A DNA stretch of 64,000 nt, taken from positions 62,001-126,000 of the forward strand of contig NZ_BMEB01000003.1 in the NCBI RefSeq assembly GCF_014636275.1, in the 5' to 3' direction. A program made the translations under genes and the position numbers. This document shows, piece after piece, positions 62,845-64,000 of the stretch. How positions within the stretch are numbered: the stretch's first letter is position 1; the number at the start of each line of letters is the position of its first letter. The notes beneath the pieces are model-generated. The model searched no databases, was not told the DNA's origin, and was given only the letters and a program-made list of their open reading frames with translations. The stretch comes from Cellulomonas carbonis. GTDB taxonomy: Bacteria > Actinomycetota > Actinomycetes > Actinomycetales > Cellulomonadaceae.

Positions 62845-64000
62845 TCAGCGAGCGGCTCGGGGTGGGCGGCGGACGAGGCGGCGGAGGCTGCGCGGGGTCA
62901 CGCCGCGGCCCGCGCTCGAGCGGGCCCGGCCGCCGCCGCGCGTGCCGAGCCGCAGCGGGGCGCCGAGGAACTCGCCCAGCGTGACGCCCGCGGCGATGCC
63001 GAGCCCGACCATCGCGGCGCCGAGCAGGATCGAGACGCCGGTCAGCAGCCCGCCCGTTCCGCCCTCGACGACGGCGAACAGCCCCCGGTAGATCGCGAGC
63101 CCGGGCAGCAGCGGCACGATCCCGCACACCGACGTGACGATCGACGGCATCCGAAGCCGCGGCGCACCCCACTCGCTGAGGAACCCGACGACGGTCGCCG
63201 CGGCCGCGCTGGCCACGACCGGCCCCACACCGAGCGCCGTCGTCGCCTCGAACGCGCCCCACGACACGGCTCCGGCGGCTGCGGCGACGGCGACGGCGCG
63301 CGGCCGCGCGTACGACGCGACGGCCCACGCGGCAGCGATGACGGCCGCCGCCGAGACGGCGACCGGTACGGGGGCGAGCGCACCCGGCGGGTCGGCGAGG
63401 ACCAGCGGGACGCCCATGCGGCGCGCGACGTCGAGGACGCCGACGATCCCGGTGACGATGCCCGCGGTCAGCAGCACCACCTCGAAGGTGCGGGCGCCCG
63501 CGGTGATGGGGAAGCCGCTGATGGCGTCCTCGGCGGCGCCGACCAGCGACAGCCCCGCGAGCAGGACGACGATCCCCGCTGCGACGACGAGCGACGGCGG
63601 GAGCACCGAGAGGTCGATCCCCACGAGCGGCGCCCACAGGAACAGCGCGACGGCGACCAGCGCCGCGACCGCCGCACCCGCGGCCTGGAGGAAGAACTCG
63701 GGCAGGCCGCGTCGGCGCAGCGACCACACGACGCGGTCGATGAGCGTCGTCGTCACCGCCGCGACGAGGGCGACCGCGGGTCCGCCGCCCAGCAGCACGG
63801 CGACCGCGGCGGCGAGTGCGGACAGCGCGACCGTCACGACCCAGCGCCGGTAGGTCTGCGGCGCGCTGATGATCGCGTCGAGCTCGTCGTGCGCGGCGTC
63901 GAGGGCGGCCGCGGCGTCGTCGGCGGCCACGGGCTCCTCGCGGATGCGGCGGGCTAGCTCGACGACGCCCTGGAGCCGGCCGTAGTCGGGGATCCGCTCC
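62845..64000 (-). CDS. Threonine/serine exporter-family membrane protein (ThrE-like), N-terminus outside the window
   Basis: The frame is open through the right-hand edge, so the start is missing. About 385 residues remain. Near the edge is IPDYGRLQGVVELARRIREE, the end of the ThrE N-terminal soluble domain. Ten hydrophobic helices follow in two groups, with FFLQAAGAAVAALVAVALFLW, GVSILLGAAMVGLGIAAGVTLGEFLG and PSIVTSVCGIVPLLPGLAIYRG, the conserved ThrE repeat with Pro-Gly. The C-terminal 40 residues are Arg-rich. The family exports threonine and serine in corynebacteria. Confidence 0.85.
   Translation of the reverse strand, partial: ERIPDYGRLQGVVELARRIREEPVAADDAAAALDAAHDELDAIISAPQTYRRWVVTVALSALAAAVAVLLGGGPAVALVAAVTTTLIDRVVWSLRRRGLPEFFLQAAGAAVAALVAVALFLWAPLVGIDLSVLPPSLVVAAGIVVLLAGLSLVGAAEDAISGFPITAGARTFEVVLLTAGIVTGIVGVLDVARRMGVPLVLADPPGALAPVPVAVSAAAVIAAAWAVASYARPRAVAVAAAAGAVSWGAFEATTALGVGPVVASAAAATVVGFLSEWGAPRLRMPSIVTSVCGIVPLLPGLAIYRGLFAVVEGGTGGLLTGVSILLGAAMVGLGIAAGVTLGEFLGAPLRLGTRGGGRARSSAGRGVTPRSLRRLVRRPPRAAR

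Overview
This window is chromosomal DNA from a very GC-rich actinobacterium. The base composition (roughly three quarters G+C by eye), the many GTG starts, the 4-bp GTGA/ATGA gene overlaps and the gene set (C50-carotenoid-type UbiA elongase, SigX5-type sigma factor, B12-riboswitch-controlled nrdAB, CopB, ACR3) fit Micrococcales. A Cellulomonas-like, facultatively anaerobic lineage is my best guess; that is inference, because there is no rRNA or housekeeping marker here to settle it. I see no transposase, integrase, phage gene or CRISPR array.

Layout. 1-5 kb: end of a carotenoid prenyltransferase gene, a PCD/VOC fusion, and a leftward operon of a zinc-finger anti-sigma-like membrane protein plus an ABC-2 exporter. 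5-10.3 kb: nrdA-nrdB (class I ribonucleotide reductase whose beta subunit has Phe at the radical site) behind a NrdR-box pair, a promoter and a cobalamin riboswitch, then a lone winged-helix regulator. 10.5-23 kb: ordinary metabolism and stress genes (hisS, upp, a terpene-cyclase-like protein, a decapitated alcohol dehydrogenase, tadA, PaiB, a P450, VOC proteins, a SigX5 sigma factor, a TauE-like permease, Sir2) and a tRNA-Ser(CGA). 23.4-31.2 kb: two translationally coupled giant genes, a single-chain pyruvate:ferredoxin oxidoreductase with an extra C-terminal Cys domain and a one-chain NfnB-NfnA-like transhydrogenase. Together they could carry electrons from pyruvate to NAD(P)H.

31.3-43 kb is a copper/thiol-stress island: thioredoxin, DUF302, YgaP-like membrane protein, rhodanese, CopB ATPase, DUF305 proteins, a 43-residue Cys-Cys peptide, a thioredoxin-like/CcdA/TlpA-like trio, a two-component system, SHOCT and TusA-like proteins. 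Three CsoR/CstR-type palindromes and a set of 11-bp direct repeats (probable response-regulator sites) tie the island together. 44-56 kb is mainly an arsenic island: ArsR, an ArsO-like flavoprotein, MFS, ArsN-like acetyltransferase, DUF318 permease with a CxxC partner, an ArsR-ArsC fusion, ArsC and ACR3. Two crcB genes, a stress protein, a kinase and a GH43-like protein are interspersed. A matching pair of operator sites occurs both at arsR and in front of a small gene 6 kb away.

56-64 kb: glycosyltransferase, SDR, secreted 5'-nucleotidase, a methyltransferase and a ThrE-type exporter. Four long palindromes (58-62 bp) with compensatory arm changes are scattered through the window; two of one subtype bracket the methyltransferase gene, and all four sit beside G-rich or C-rich simple repeats.
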